A stretch of 64,000 nucleotides of DNA from Kalaharituber pfeilii (lineage: Eukaryota > Ascomycota > Pezizomycetes > Pezizales > Pezizaceae), in NCBI GenBank assembly GCA_015179045.1, contig WHUZ01000024.1:186001-250000 (forward strand). The letters are read 5' to 3'. The notes under the pieces are model-generated. The model searched no databases, was not told the DNA's origin, and was given only the letters and a program-made list of their open reading frames with translations. Position 1 is the stretch's first letter. The number at the start of each line of letters is the position of its first letter. The position numbers and the translations under genes are program-made. Of the stretch, positions 53,853-64,000 are shown one piece after another.

Positions 53853-54256
53853 TAGCGTTCGCATCGGTGTGAGTTGAGTCGGTGTAAGCCTTCAATAAAA
53901 TTCCTCCGACCCTACTTTAAACTCACTCAGGAACCGAGTAGTAGTTGTACAGTATTACTCGACTCAGTCACGCCGCACATACAACTCATACCGGCTCACT
54001 CGGCAGCCGAGTAGTAGTAGTACATTATCACACCGACTCAGTCACGCCATACATACAACTCATACCGACTCACTCAGCAGCCGAGTCGGGTACATTTTAC
54101 GGCGTGACAAACCGAGACGCCGTACATACAACGCATACCGGCTCACTCGGCAGCCGAGTCGGGTACGTTTTACGGCGTGACAAACCGACTCGAAAACCGA
54201 CTCACTCAGACTCACAACTCACACCGAGTGCGAACGCTAGCGCAGCAGCAGCAGCA
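53853..54256. mobile_element. TIR element with internal ~74-bp repeats and (CAG)n end
   Basis: The left end TAGCGTTCGCATCGGTGTGA pairs with the right end read inward, TAGCGTTCGCACTCGGTGTG, at about 54239. GCAAGGG occurs at 53846-53852 and 54257-54263, so the target duplication is displaced by a CAG run at 54242-54256. Inside, a unit starting ACATACAACTCATACC recurs at about 53977, 54051 and 54124 (period ~74 bp), each with GCAGCCGAGT. Noncoding. It sits between the endonuclease and reverse-transcriptase parts of the LINE. Confidence 0.7.
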
Positions 54257-55264
54257 GCAAGGGTTTGCTACCCCACTTCTCTATGTACTCCTCCCACTTA
54301 TCCCAGTCTGTAGTCTTGATTGTTTTCACTCTTTTTATGCCTGCTGAAAGTTGTCCATATATCATAGCGTTGTCAGCCCCTGCTATTCACGTGATTCCCT
54401 TTGTCTTCCAGTCCCCCTGTCTAGCGAAAACTAGGTCTAGAAGGGCTGTCCTTGGGGTCCCGTTCACTATCTGGGTCCACGTGTTTGTGCCTTTGTCTAT
54501 TTGCTGTATTAGATCATATGTTCTGAACATGTCTCTCAGCGTGGACTCTCTTCGATCCTGTTTGTCTGACCAGTCCTTGTGGTGGCTGTTGCAGTCCCCA
54601 ATTATTAGGTCTGCTACCCCTATGTCCTCTAGTTCTTTTTCCAAGTCTGTATTATTGTTCCAGTACACTCTGGTTACTTTGCGTCCTCGGATGAAGATGA
54701 ATACATGCTTGTTTCCTTCTTATACTTTGATGTCTTGTAAGATGTCTTTTCTCGCATACGCTGTCACTTTCCCTGTCCTGCTTGGTTCATGTACCGTGGC
54801 GTACGATGGGTGGAATATGGTCTCACCCCCCGGTGCACTCCAACATTGGCATATGAAGATTAAGTCTGCCTTCTTGTCTGCTCCTTCCTGTAATATGATA
54901 TCCGTCCCCGTCACTGATCTCTTTACATTCTGGTAGATTATGCTGATCATTGTCGGTCCTCCAGCCACTCTGGTGCCCTTTAGGGACGTAGTTTCCTTGG
55001 AATCCAATCCTTCTTGCTGTTGGCTCTGCCGCATTCTGGGTGATGTTCCTCTTTCCTTTTGCAGCACTGACATGTCTGGTTGAACCCTCCATTAAGGTTC
55101 TGAACTTCTTCGGCCTCTTTCCTCCTTGGTGACCTTTGCAACCATTCCGGGAGGTTTCTTTGTCTTGGTACCCATTCTATTACCTACCCCACCTGGAAGT
55201 GGTGACAGTACCCTTCCGAATTGGTATATCTATACCTTCTGGCTTTGTCGAGTCTCTCTTTCCC

Positions 55265-56595
55265 TAGGTGGCATCAAGGGAGAATGAGGAAGCATCTCGA
55301 CAATCCTGGACCAGGGCTAGGCGAGGTATACACTAAGGTCGATAAGAGACCCTGAAGGCATAGGAGACCTCTGGCCAGAGGGTTTCAGAGGGGCTGAAAT
55401 CTTGGACTTAGATAGGGAAGGGGAGAGAGGGAGGGATTGGAGAGATTTCAGCCTAAGACATGCGACAGAGAAAGATGATGGATTTGAGTCAGTGGTGGGC
55501 AACATTGCCAGCATACTGGAGGTAGATGAGGAGGAGAAAGTATCATAGGGGTGCACAGTATTGCCAGGGGCAGAGGTGGAGGTTCTAGGCTTCAAGCTAG
55601 ATAGAGAAGACTCCTCTACCAAGTGGGAGAAGGCCATAGGAGAGGCCAAGGAGGACTCGGTGGCATATTCACAGATGGCAGCTGTAGTGAGGAAGGAGGA
55701 GTAGGTGGTGGGTGGTGCTGGTAGCAGGTGGTAGCAGGTGAGGCAGAGGGAAGCAGGTGGGTTGGTTCGAAGGCAACAGTATGGGACGGAGAGGTTGCTG
55801 GTATGAAAGGGGCACTGGAGGCCGTTAATAATAGAGTGAAGGCGCTACTGCTCATGGACTCTCAAGCAGCGATTAGTGCAGTCAGGAATGCAGGGAGAAT
55901 AGGCAAAGGAAGGACCGCAGACCTGGCGCGTATGGTAGAGCTAATTGCAGAGAAGAGGCCGAGGCTGCGGGACCCAGGGGCCGTGAAGCTCGCCTGGGTA
56001 AAGGCACATATTGGAATAGAGGGCAATGAAAGGGCGGATGGGAAAGCGAAGGAGGGGGCTGCATCCAGGAGGTATGATGGTCAGGCTACACAAGGTGGCC
56101 TACGTCAGGAGTTAGTCAAGAAGAGAAAGGAGGAAAGGGAGCAAAGTGGCTTCGGCAGAGGGAAGTTCATTAAGTGGGGCAGGAGGGCGCTCACAAACTA
56201 CACCTGGCTGCGGACTGGGAAGGGCAGGGGCATGTGGAGGAAGACAATCCAGGGGGAGGAGGCACGATGCTCCTGTGGAGAGGAATGGAGTGCTGGGCAC
56301 ATGGTGTTTGAGTGTAGGGAGCTGGAGAGGCCCAAGAGGAAGAATAAGGAGGGCGCGCAAGTCACCTGGCAGTGCTGGGAGGACTTAGAAGAGAAAGGGT
56401 GGAAGCAGGAGGGTGTGGAGGGCGACCCGGTTGAGAACTGGTTTGCCAGCCTTGATCTGGGATAGCCGTGGATGGAGGATACTTTGGGTGCCCAGGGTGT
56501 GTACGTAGAGCGTGTAGTTAGTTGTTTCTAACCTGACCCGAGTTTAAGGGTCCCTGCCATAGGCCAGTAGCCTGTATGCGGGCTTATGTGACCCC

Positions 56596-56625
<30 letters not shown>
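55265..56625 (+). mobile_element. 3' part of a second LINE subfamily, type-C tail
   Basis: From about 55265 the + strand carries a degraded reverse-transcriptase end, then RNase H and the C-terminal cluster. It finishes with TCCCTGCCATAGGCCAGTAG, CCTGTATGCGGG and a poly(A) of about 28. It lies back to back with the minus-strand LINE at 50045-55190, and the exact boundary is unclear. Confidence 0.7.
55668..56465 (+). pseudogene. LINE RNase H plus C-terminal cysteine domain, one in-frame stop
   Basis: Starts at the RNase H strand TDGSCSEEGGVGGGW, with a stop soon after (near 55722). The frame is then open to 56463: ATVWDGEVAGMKGALEAV (Glu), LLLMDSQAAISAV (Asp), VKLAWVKAHIGIEGNERADG (His/Asp), then a basic region and CSCGEEWSAGHMVFEC near residue 185 of this stretch. 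All RNase H acidic positions are present. The single stop and missing 5' two-thirds make it inactive. The DNA is GC-rich compared with the minus-strand LINE beside it. Confidence 0.75.
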
Positions 56626-56626
<1 letters not shown>

Positions 56627-56804
56627 CCTTCGCTTCGGCTTGCCAGTTGTCACAAAGTGGTATGATTCATGCCTGTACGACTGGGACCGAAATTCAAAGG
56701 TGGACAGAAAGGGGAAGGAGAGGGACATGGAGGAAATTGGATTTGATAGCATAACCTTTCATTTTCGGAGGAGCGGGTTGTCTCATGGGTTCTATTTCCT
56801 CTAT
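56626..56804. other. Short noncoding spacer
   Basis: Nothing recognised apart from GA-rich sequence at 56695-56740. Confidence 0.3.
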
Positions 56805-56965
56805 TCCCTTTTGAATGTCAGTATATATAGTGAGTTGTTGTTTGTCTTTAGGTGCCTGTCTCCAGGCCATAAGGGCTTCGGTCCAGGGACGGCTGAGGGA
56901 CCCTGCCATGGCGAACAGCTGCAAGTGGGGTTATGTGAGATAAAAAAATTAAAAAAAAAAGCTTG
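56805..56965 (+). mobile_element. 150-bp SINE-like / minimal type-B element
   Basis: Starts CTATTCCCTTTTGAATGTCA, contains CCAGGCCATAAGGGCTTCGG, and ends CCCTGCCATGGCGAACAGCT, the type-B tail and poly(A). It has the same start as the nested copy at 25516-25665. It abuts the left end of segmental duplication B. Confidence 0.7.
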
Positions 56966-57440
56966 TGCTGCAAGGTTAGAGAGTATACAATTTCTTTGCA
57001 TGGCTTCATGTTAAACGCGAAAGTGATGTCACTCTTTACAGTAATAAAATAGGGTGAACGAATTGACCGATGATCGATACGGAACTAGATACAAGCCCAC
57101 CGCCCTACATATAGGTTACTGCGGCCCTACTACCACCGGAGGAATAAAGAAATAAAGAAGGAACATGTTCCTTGTGATCCAACCAAGTTATGCACACAGT
57201 GCTAGGATCGCCCAGTCTGCGCGTCACATATTCCCAACGCAAGGTCCATGCTGATGCTGCACATCGTCAAGAAGCAAGACATTCTTGTCCCCCCCCATCT
57301 TCAACGTTGCCCCCACCCCCGCTTGCCTATGCGTGCTTTTTGTTTGTTGTCAGCAAGGGATCTAACCATGATCCGGCAGCCTCAGGATTCCAGGACAAAA
57401 GTTTGAAACAGTAGCTGGGGGATTGCGCGGCATGATACGA

Positions 57441-60400
57441 CTATTCGAGGCTGAAAAGAGAACCGACGCAGGTGCCATCCGGAACAATATGTTTCGCCCT
57501 ACGAATAAAGGGAATCTTTGGATGGAATACTGTCGGGCGAAACATAAGAGTTGTAATTCTCCGCAAACGGATGACCTCCTTCCGTGACCATACGCATGTA
57601 CAAGGCCTATAGCACGGGTCCACTAAATCATTGGGTTCAACTTCGGTCCTCCCAAGTTCCTGGCAAACAAGCAACAAGCGGCACCCCGACATCCAATGTA
57701 GCCATTTCGGGAGAGCCTGCGGAACTGTAATGTCAATGAGAGCATAACTCCCGAAATCTTCAATTCCAACGTTAGGAAGAGATTCATCCTCAAGAGTGGA
57801 AATAAGGGGAACCTCCAATTCTCCGTACGAGGCTTCATAGGTATTTCCGCTTTTTCTGAGCCTGCATGACTCGTATAGAGTACTGTTGCAGATGAGCCCA
57901 CCGAGTTGAAATGGGAAGAGTATATTGCTTATAGGAGGCTGGGGAACTTTCCTGTTAATCTCGTTTCTCTCTCGCAGAGAAACATCAGGAAATTTTATGA
58001 CTTGATTCCAACTAGGAAACCAATAATCCTTTGAGGGATGAGGGAATAACGTAACCAGTTGGTGGGCAAGTGTAAACTCAGGCGAGTTCTGAAAAGCTGT
58101 ATGAATGCGATGCATCCACCCATTCCAAGCGTCATGAGGTTCTTCATTTGCCTTGTAAATCGGTAACTCTCGAATGTTGGGGCTAAGTATGGCCATCAAA
58201 CCTACTACTTTGTCAACGTAGTTTGCAGCATGCCGTCTTGCCATTTCCTTTATTAATACTATTTTTGAAGCCGTTTCGTCTTTCAAGTTTAAGAGATACT
58301 GCAGGCGCTGACTAACAGTGGTAGTGTGATCAACCTATTTACGTTGTGTTAGAACATGGTTACTACTTAATCAAATTTGAGTAACTTGCCTGCGTATTAA
58401 ATAGGTCCTCAATAGGAGTGGTAGAGTTCTTGCGGCCACCTATGGAAATGCGATCGAGGTCTACTGCCTCTTGTAGTGTCCAAGCCCGGTTCAGCCAGTG
58501 ATTTTTATGATCAAGCTTCCAGTTCCTCGGCTCGAAAGGCTTCCCCAAGCGATTGAAATATATGACAACTGGTGAAGGTGCGCAATATAGGAAACCAATC
58601 GTCGGCACATCGATTTTCCACTCTGTCAGGCGAAGTTGTTCCCGCCGTTCGAACTCTTGTAGTGAATGCATTGTCTCTCTTTCTTCCTCTGGGTACTCTT
58701 GCCGTAGACACAGAACATCCAACCATGCATACCTGCAGCCAAGCCCAATAAGGTCTTCCCGCAAATCTTCTAGTGTTACATCTTGAGGAATTGGGACGGG
58801 CCATTGATAGTTATTCACAGATGTCCAAATATATCGTCTCTCGTTATCCGGAGCCCAAGCATGTGAAATTGCCCAAATTCGAATTTTACCAGCAAAGGAG
58901 CGTCTAACCCAAGTTCCCGGAATCACTTTATTGCTGGCAATATCCCATACACGTCTTGGGTTCGCTGAGTCGGAAGCATCTCGTATAAATTCCGAACCCT
59001 GGTCTTTTTTTTTTTCGATGAATCCGGCACGGTCATCCTGAGCGCAGCAAGTAAGACTAGCATCGAAGTCGTCAGGTTTCCAATTGAAATTCTTCGGTGG
59101 AAGGCTGTCATGATGTGCTATTACAGCACCGGCCCAGGCGTAAACAAAGCCGAATGGAGAGTCGCTCTTAATGAAATATTGTAACCATGTTACATCAAAC
59201 TTGTTATCCTGCGAGTCACACCAAAAGTGATTCAGCTCCTGGTGCAACTCGTTGACAGTAAATGAACCACATGGAAACTCAGCTTCAAACTCTGTCAGGA
59301 CCACAACCGCCTGTCTTCCCTGCCCAAGCACATTGTGTGTGTTGCAGCACTGCATGGTGATAGAATCCGGCCGTGGGTTTGCAGGACAATTGCTAACTAG
59401 CCTTCGTTCATCAACACCAGGGTACTTTCCTGCATCTCTTGTGTTCCATCGCTCTAGTCGTATCTTCCTTATAATCAGATAACGCAAAAATTTGATGACC
59501 GCCGAGGAGGCAAGGAACGCAGCTGAGATCTGAAAAGCGGAAAGGGCGGCTACAACATGGCAAACAATGCTGAAGTACGCGGTGAGGGCACGGAATATGG
59601 CTTCGAATGCGGCTAAGATCTTGCGTTGGCCGAAGGCTTCGAACGCAGCTAAGACCCTGAAGGGAAATGTGGCTAATGTCCAGACCGCGGTTAAGGCCCT
59701 AAAGGGGAGCGTCGCTAATGCCCAGAACCGGGCCAAGACTATGGACAGGAGCGCGACTAATAATCCCCAGACCGCGGCTAACCCCTGGCAAGCTATTGCT
59801 ATGACCCTGAAAGCGAACGTGGCTAAAAACGCCCAGGTCGCACATAAAATGCTGGGTAACTGGTCCAACAGGAGTATGCCAAGGAGTGTGGCCGATATTG
59901 TGCTGACCCTGAATAAAAGGTCAGAGTTCTTGAGGCGACGACTACGGGATGAGGGCTCAGAGTTCGTCAAGTCGCGGTGATGATGGTGTAGGAGCAAAGC
60001 TATGCCAAGGACAATGGCTAATGATGCCGACACATCAAATACCATGGCGGGGTACTGGCCTGACGCCCAGAATAGGACTATGCCAAGCATGGCTAATGAA
60101 GCGGTGATAGCTAAGGGAACTTGATCATCAGGTATGCGGCCATTTTGCTGCTCGTATGCCCTCCACAGGATGATGCCAAGGATCGTAGCTAATGGTGCCC
60201 ATAACTGCGCCAAAACTCTTGGTACCATGAAAAGAAATGCGACTAATGATGCCCAGACGACGGCTAAACACTGGTAAGCTATGGCGAAGGTCCTGAATAC
60301 GCCTAAGATCAGGTATTCGATGCTGGCTGCTGTGACCCTGAAGAGGAGCGTGGCTAATGCCCAGACCGCCTTGACGGGGAACGTGGCTACTGCCCAGAAC

Positions 60401-61341
60401 GGTGCCAAGACCTTCAAGACTAAGGAAAGAAGCGTGACTAATGGTGCCCAGGCTGCATCGGGGTGTTGGTATGCGCAGAGCAGCATTACGACAAGTGGCG
60501 TGGCTAATGATATGCAGAGCCACATATATCGGTCCTGAGGAGGAGGCCAGTTAACTGCCAAGAGTGGGAGTATGCCAAGGGACGTGGCTAATGATGTGCA
60601 GACCGCGGCCATCGTGAAGGGGAACAGGGCTGATGCCCCGAACGTGGCTAATGATGCTAAGCACAAAACCAGCAGCCGGTGGTCACGATAAAGCTCCTTA
60701 GCTGTTTCCAGGGCCTTGGTCGCACCTCCGTTAAACATATCAAGTATGAAGACTCCTGATATGAATAACACCCACACCAAGGAAAAGCAGAATACCACCC
60801 CATAAATCGCTTGGATGATTCCGTACACCACTAGTTGGATGTCCATTGAATCTCTGGCTAATGCCCAGACCGCGTTGAGGGGGAACGTGGCTACTGCCCA
60901 GAACGGTGCCAAGACCTTCCAGACTAAGGAAAGAAGCGTGACTAATGGTGCCCAGACTGCATCGGGGTGTTGGTATGCCCAGAGCGACATTATGCCAGGC
61001 GGCGTGGCTAATGCGCAGAGAAGCCAAATTGTTGTTACGGCGTCTTGAGGAGACCAGTTAACTGCAAGGAGTAGAAATATGCCAAGGGACGTGGCTAATG
61101 ATGTGCAGACCACGGCTAAGGTGAAGGGGAACAGGGCTGATGCCCCGAGCGTGGCTAATGATGCGAAGCACAAAGCCAGCAGGACCCGGTCACGCCAAAA
61201 TTCCATGGCCTTGAAGTTACGCTTGTAGAACACATCATGTACGAAGGCTCCTGGTACGAATAACACAAAGAACATGGATAAGCAGAATAACACCCCATAA
61301 ATCGCTTGGACAATTCCGTACACCACCAGTTGGATGGCCAT
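57441..61341 (-). CDS. Membrane-anchored HET-domain protein (paralog B), with duplicated TM module
   Basis: Exons 58390-61341 and 57441-58334 give about 1281 residues. The start MAIQLVVYGIVQAIYG is conserved with paralog A. Residues 1-165 and 166 to about 330 are two copies of a hydrophobic module (MxIQLVVYGIxQAIYG, ALFPFTxAVVCTSLATSLGI, AYQHPDAxWAPLVTLLSLV). Further ATFPFRVLAA-type helices continue to about residue 610, so many membrane spans are likely. The HET domain is at about 820-985: RIWAISHAWAPDNERR, CRYAWLDVLCLRQEY, NRAWTLQEAVDLDRI. The C-terminal ~300 residues match paralog A (LSPNIRELPIYKANEEPHDA, LFPFQLGGLICNSTLYESCR). The 55-nt intron is GC-AG (CAG/GCAAGT..CTAAC..ATAG) at the same site. 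The frame is open throughout. The likely role in non-self recognition is inferred from the HET family. Confidence 0.85.
60362..61341. repeat. In-frame tandem duplication inside HET paralog B
   Basis: 60362 to about 60856 and about 60867-61341 align with period ~500 bp and about 90% identity (AACGTGGCTACTGCCCAGAA, ACCACTAGTTGGATGTCCAT versus ACCACCAGTTGGATGGCCAT). The length keeps the reading frame. Paralog A has a single copy. Confidence 0.85.
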
Positions 61342-62280
61342 TGACTCTCGAGTAATTAATCGCAATAAAAGTATTGGAAAATGAAACCGTCGCAATGTGT
61401 TGCCTTAGCTATAGCATTCAACGGAGGGCGGGTAATTCATAAAGTGAGTTTATATATTTTTCCTGCTCCTCAGGAATCAGTCATTATAGGGATACACAAG
61501 AACCTCCGCATCACACTCCCAACAAACGAAAAAGCAAGAGGGAGGGGGAGCAGCAGGGCAACAGCATGCTCAAAGTCATTTTTGGGAGCAACGGAGAAAA
61601 GTAAAAATAAAACACACTAAAGCGACAAACGGAAAAAGTAGCAGTCACTTGCAGACGCGACACCCTTATGATTCCGTATTTTGGAACGTCTTGTGAAATT
61701 TACAGAACTCGGATAAACATTGCCACTCATCCTTGTATTCATCCATGTAGCAAGGCGCCTCTCCTGCATACTAGAACCATCTAAAACCATAGTCTGGTTG
61801 CAGTAGTCCTAAAATTCAACGGAATACGGTAGGATCCATTAATGTCTAGGACCTTGAGATGGGGTAGTAGCTGAAAGGAGTCACTCTGCAAGACATCAGC
61901 CGCAAATCTTGGTACCACGATGCAAAGAGAGTTCAGTTCAGTTAGCAAGGATATATGTTCTATTCACAGCCTCGTGCTATCCAGCCGCAGCTGAAACTAA
62001 AATTCAGTTCTAGTGAATCGCTGCAGGATGTGCAGATGCACGTTGTGCTGGCAGCCAGCCAGTAGCTCGCTTGCCGTTGTTTCGTTTGTGTAGAGTACAG
62101 GGATGCAGTCATGCACTCGAGAACCTCACTGGCTACACCTGCATAGCTACCTAGATCGGCGGTAGGGTACGGCTGTTCAAGTCTACCAATAATCTCTCTG
62201 TAGGAGTTTTGTCGCTGCACCACAACACGCACTGAAAGCTCAATTTAGCATTAGTGCGTTCCTCCCAGCCGTATTACGTG

Positions 62281-62919
62281 TTCCATGCTCCTTCTATTAC
62301 AAATAAAAATATGATGCCATGGTTGGGGGTAGTTTATCACCGAAGTCACAATTCGCCCGTTGCATTATGGATAAGTGTGGCTAATTGTGAGCAGATGCGC
62401 GATTGCATACCCTTCCCGTCCATTGAGAGGATTGAGGAGACATAGCATCCTTGTTGGGTTTTGAATCCGATAAGCTCGTATTCCATTGCAGTGATGTTCA
62501 CAACAGTAGAGTCACTAGTATCAGAGAGAATCATGGCTCGTGCTTCGGCTAATTATGTGCACCCTTGCACCGTTTTTTCCGGTCTGTTTCCTCTCGTCAA
62601 AATCTGACCGGCTTAGATGGAAACCGCTTTGACCCTGAAAATCCCTCCGCATTTATGCAGTCCAAATTTGCGTACCACATTGGGCAGCCGTGTAAGCGTG
62701 CAATATGCCGTGTACAATACTGAACGCCATATCTCGCTATCCCAAAAGGTGGACCCGATGCTTTTCATGAAAAAAAAAAACCGTTAGTATACAGTACCAG
62801 ATTGATTCGTTTTACGCTGTTGGGTAAAACTTCATGGCCTAGAATCTTCGGATTTTTGACGTCCGCATGATTTGTCTCACCAATAAAATAAAGGTAGGGG
62901 TACGAATCGAGACCTATGC
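62281..62919. other. ~640-bp insertion in the 5' flank of duplication B
   Basis: In copy A, CCGTATTA is followed almost at once by GCATGTACTCGAGTTCAAAG. In copy B the same flanks are separated by about 640 bp. The insert has no recognised frame, terminal repeat or poly(A). It could equally be a deletion from copy A. Confidence 0.55.
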
Positions 62920-63023
62920 ATGTACAAAGCATTGGCTAATAAGCATTTGCCACGAGACCTCTGGGTTCAAGAGTACCTTTTTTTCTTTTCCTGATACGAG
63001 CCTCACTATACTGTAGATGACTG

Positions 63024-63090
63024 GCTTACTAACCACGACGTGCTTACTAACGACGACGTGCTTACTAACCACGACGTGCTTACTAACCAC
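63024..63090. repeat. 18-bp minisatellite, ~3.7 copies
   Basis: GCTTACTAACCACGACGT is repeated with a single C-to-G change in unit 2. It lies just past duplication B and before a pogo-like transposase fragment, so it may be the subterminal repeat of that element. 63091-63358 is noncoding. Confidence 0.85.
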
Positions 63091-63358
63091 TGAAAATCGG
63101 CATGGTTCCGGTTCACTTTTCGTACAATTATCTACCTAAATACCACTCTATACCCATGCAAATACCTATGCTTCTTAATTTCCTGCAACTATATCCACAC
63201 TGCTTTTATTTTTCGGCCTCTTCGCTGTTTTTCTGCTTGGCTTACCGCTGGCTAACTCTGTGTTGGTGATAGGTGCGGATACGGACCCAGGTTTCTCGGC
63301 ACCATCGATGCGAGGGGGTATTTTCAACACAACCACAAGGGAGCGAGGCTCAGAAGGC

Positions 63359-64000
63359 TTAGAAGATGAAGCTGGTAGCTATTAAAATTAGTAGAGATTT
63401 ATTAATTAAAGAGATGTGGAAAAATACTTCTGAGTTCCTAGTGGTTGTTTCACCTGAATCCGGCACATCAACCACTGGAGAGTTATCTAAAGAAATACCT
63501 GCTAGCCGGAGCCGGAGGAGTTCTGCACCTGTGATTGCTCTTGCAGTGGTAATAACCTTTCGTCCCTTATTGTTTTTTTCCTTTGATCGCCTATACAATG
63601 CTATCTCCAAGTCACGAGTACGTTCCTTGTCCAGAATACTATGAGTGAGAGACTGCTCAGCCGCAGAGCTGAGCTTTTGGATTAGAAGTGGTATTTCTGG
63701 TGCTGCTGGGTTTTCTTTATGAAGATGAAGAGCATAAAGAGTGGTTTGTCGGACTGCGCGAGAATTGGATGGGGTAGGAGGTATAGTCTTCCGGGGATTA
63801 GAAAGCATAAATTTTGGGCTATGGACTGTCACAGCTCTGAGTGGGTTACTCCTGTTTGTAGGTTGCGGAAGCTTGCTTAAGACTACTCGATAGTTGATTG
63901 GCCATATACCACTGCTGGCAAATGCTGACTTGATATTTTTGGGAGTATAAGTAAGTTGACGAGCTTCTCGAAGAATGCTATATAGTGTCAGCTATTGATT
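63359..64000 (-). pseudogene. C-terminal part of a pogo-like transposase, runs off the window
   Basis: Read from the right edge: LYSILREARQLTYTPKNIKS, AFASSGIWPINYRVVLSKLP, then TVHSPKFMLSNPRKTIPPTP and a Lys/Arg-rich tail. IKSAFASSGIWP is the conserved stretch just downstream of the DDE core in pogo/Fot1-type transposases (compare ITSAFKATGIWPLRPEEV in the intact copy). An in-frame TAG near 63992-63994 suggests decay, but this lies at the edge and could be an intron boundary. Catalytic residues are outside the window. Confidence 0.7.

Larger units (their letters stand above)
50045..55190 (-). mobile_element. Near-complete but degraded Tad-like LINE, ~5.1 kb with insertions
   Basis: Read on the minus strand: the ORF1 end carries a zinc-knuckle-like cluster (CQCCKRKEEHHPEC, about 55050-55080). 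The endonuclease is at about 54390-55000 (MISIIYQNVKRS, ADLIFICQ, VADLIIGDCNSHHKDW, ALLDLVF). Reverse transcriptase is at about 52620-53550 (KSRSAPGPDGIQYGLLKLL, GTSQGSPLSPVLF). RNase H is at about 51383-51730 (IYTDGSRIDGCTGAG, ELLIVTDSKVAI, TVLWVKSHIEIQGN). The C-terminal CRWCGKALENINHILNDC lies at about 50390-50440. The type-A tail with poly(T) at 50045-50107 ends it. Frameshifts and stops separate the domains, and three TIR elements interrupt it. The exact 5' end is not clear. Confidence 0.8.
56966..63012. repeat. Segmental duplication, copy B (HET gene and flanks)
   Basis: Same orientation as 14731-18911. Collinear 3' flank, gene and 5' flank, including the shared GCATTAGTGCGTTC and GAGTACCTTTTTTTCTTTTC blocks. 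Relative to copy A it has an additional ~490-bp in-frame repeat in the gene and a ~640-bp insertion at 62281-62919. Confidence 0.85.

Noticed and set aside
53970..54190. Repeats at 74-bp spacing as a CRISPR array
   Set aside because: Only three imperfect units, no unique spacers, a eukaryotic context, and bounded by transposon ends.

Overview
The window looks like a transposon-rich, gene-poor accessory region of a filamentous ascomycete (Pezizomycotina). This is inferred from several signs: introns of about 55-100 nt with GTATGT/GTAAGT-type donors and CTAAC-like branch points, HET-domain genes with polytopic N-termini, Tad1-like LINEs, pogo/Fot1-like transposons, and an AT-saturated block of the kind left by repeat-induced point mutation (RIP). 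I saw no tRNA, rRNA, CRISPR or bacterial-type operon. The species cannot be named from the sequence alone.

Layout: 1-7160 holds a large inverted repeat (1-1097 versus 4396-5453) plus a tandem copy (to about 7160), built from the 3' end and downstream flank of a host gene for a disordered protein. The full gene is 6711-8596 (-, three exons). The inverted repeat encloses an 840-bp TA-flanked MITE and an ORF1-only LINE derivative. 8.6-14.7 kb is noncoding DNA with short 5'-truncated LINE insertions and two more ORF1-only derivatives. 14.7-18.9 kb and 57.0-63.0 kb are two copies of a segmental duplication. Each carries a membrane-anchored HET-domain gene on the minus strand (15171-17927 and 57441-61341), and the second has an extra in-frame copy of the hydrophobic N-terminal module. 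21.2-23.9 kb is an apparently intact pogo-family transposon. 24.7-29.2 kb is a stack of nested target-primed insertions, many with readable target-site duplications (TSDs). 30.5-34.2 kb is a multi-exon Ser/Thr-kinase-like gene with one apparent frameshift. 36.0-38.1 kb is a decayed pogo-like element. 41.1-41.8 kb is a MITE cluster. 45.1-45.6 kb encodes a small secreted cysteine-rich protein. 47.5-49.5 kb is AT-rich with an LTR-like island. 50.0-55.2 kb is a near-complete but degraded LINE broken up by three terminal-inverted-repeat (TIR) elements. The right edge enters another pogo-like transposase.

Three LINE 3'-end types recur. Type A ends in CTCGCCATAGCCC..GGGCGGCA..CGAGTAATGATAT plus poly(A). 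Type B ends in CCCTGCCATGGCGAACAG..CAAGCGGGGTTACGTGA plus poly(A). Type C resembles B but has GGCCAGTAGCCTGTATGCGGG. Most type-B copies are only 45-150 bp long.

The host genes that look functional are the two HET paralogs, probably the secreted protein, the disordered-protein gene, and possibly the kinase. HET proteins, and sometimes kinases beside them, act in fungal non-self recognition, and small secreted cysteine-rich proteins are typical effector candidates. A fast-evolving, TE-driven recognition or secretion locus is therefore a reasonable reading. It is inference: no functional link between these genes is visible in the sequence.
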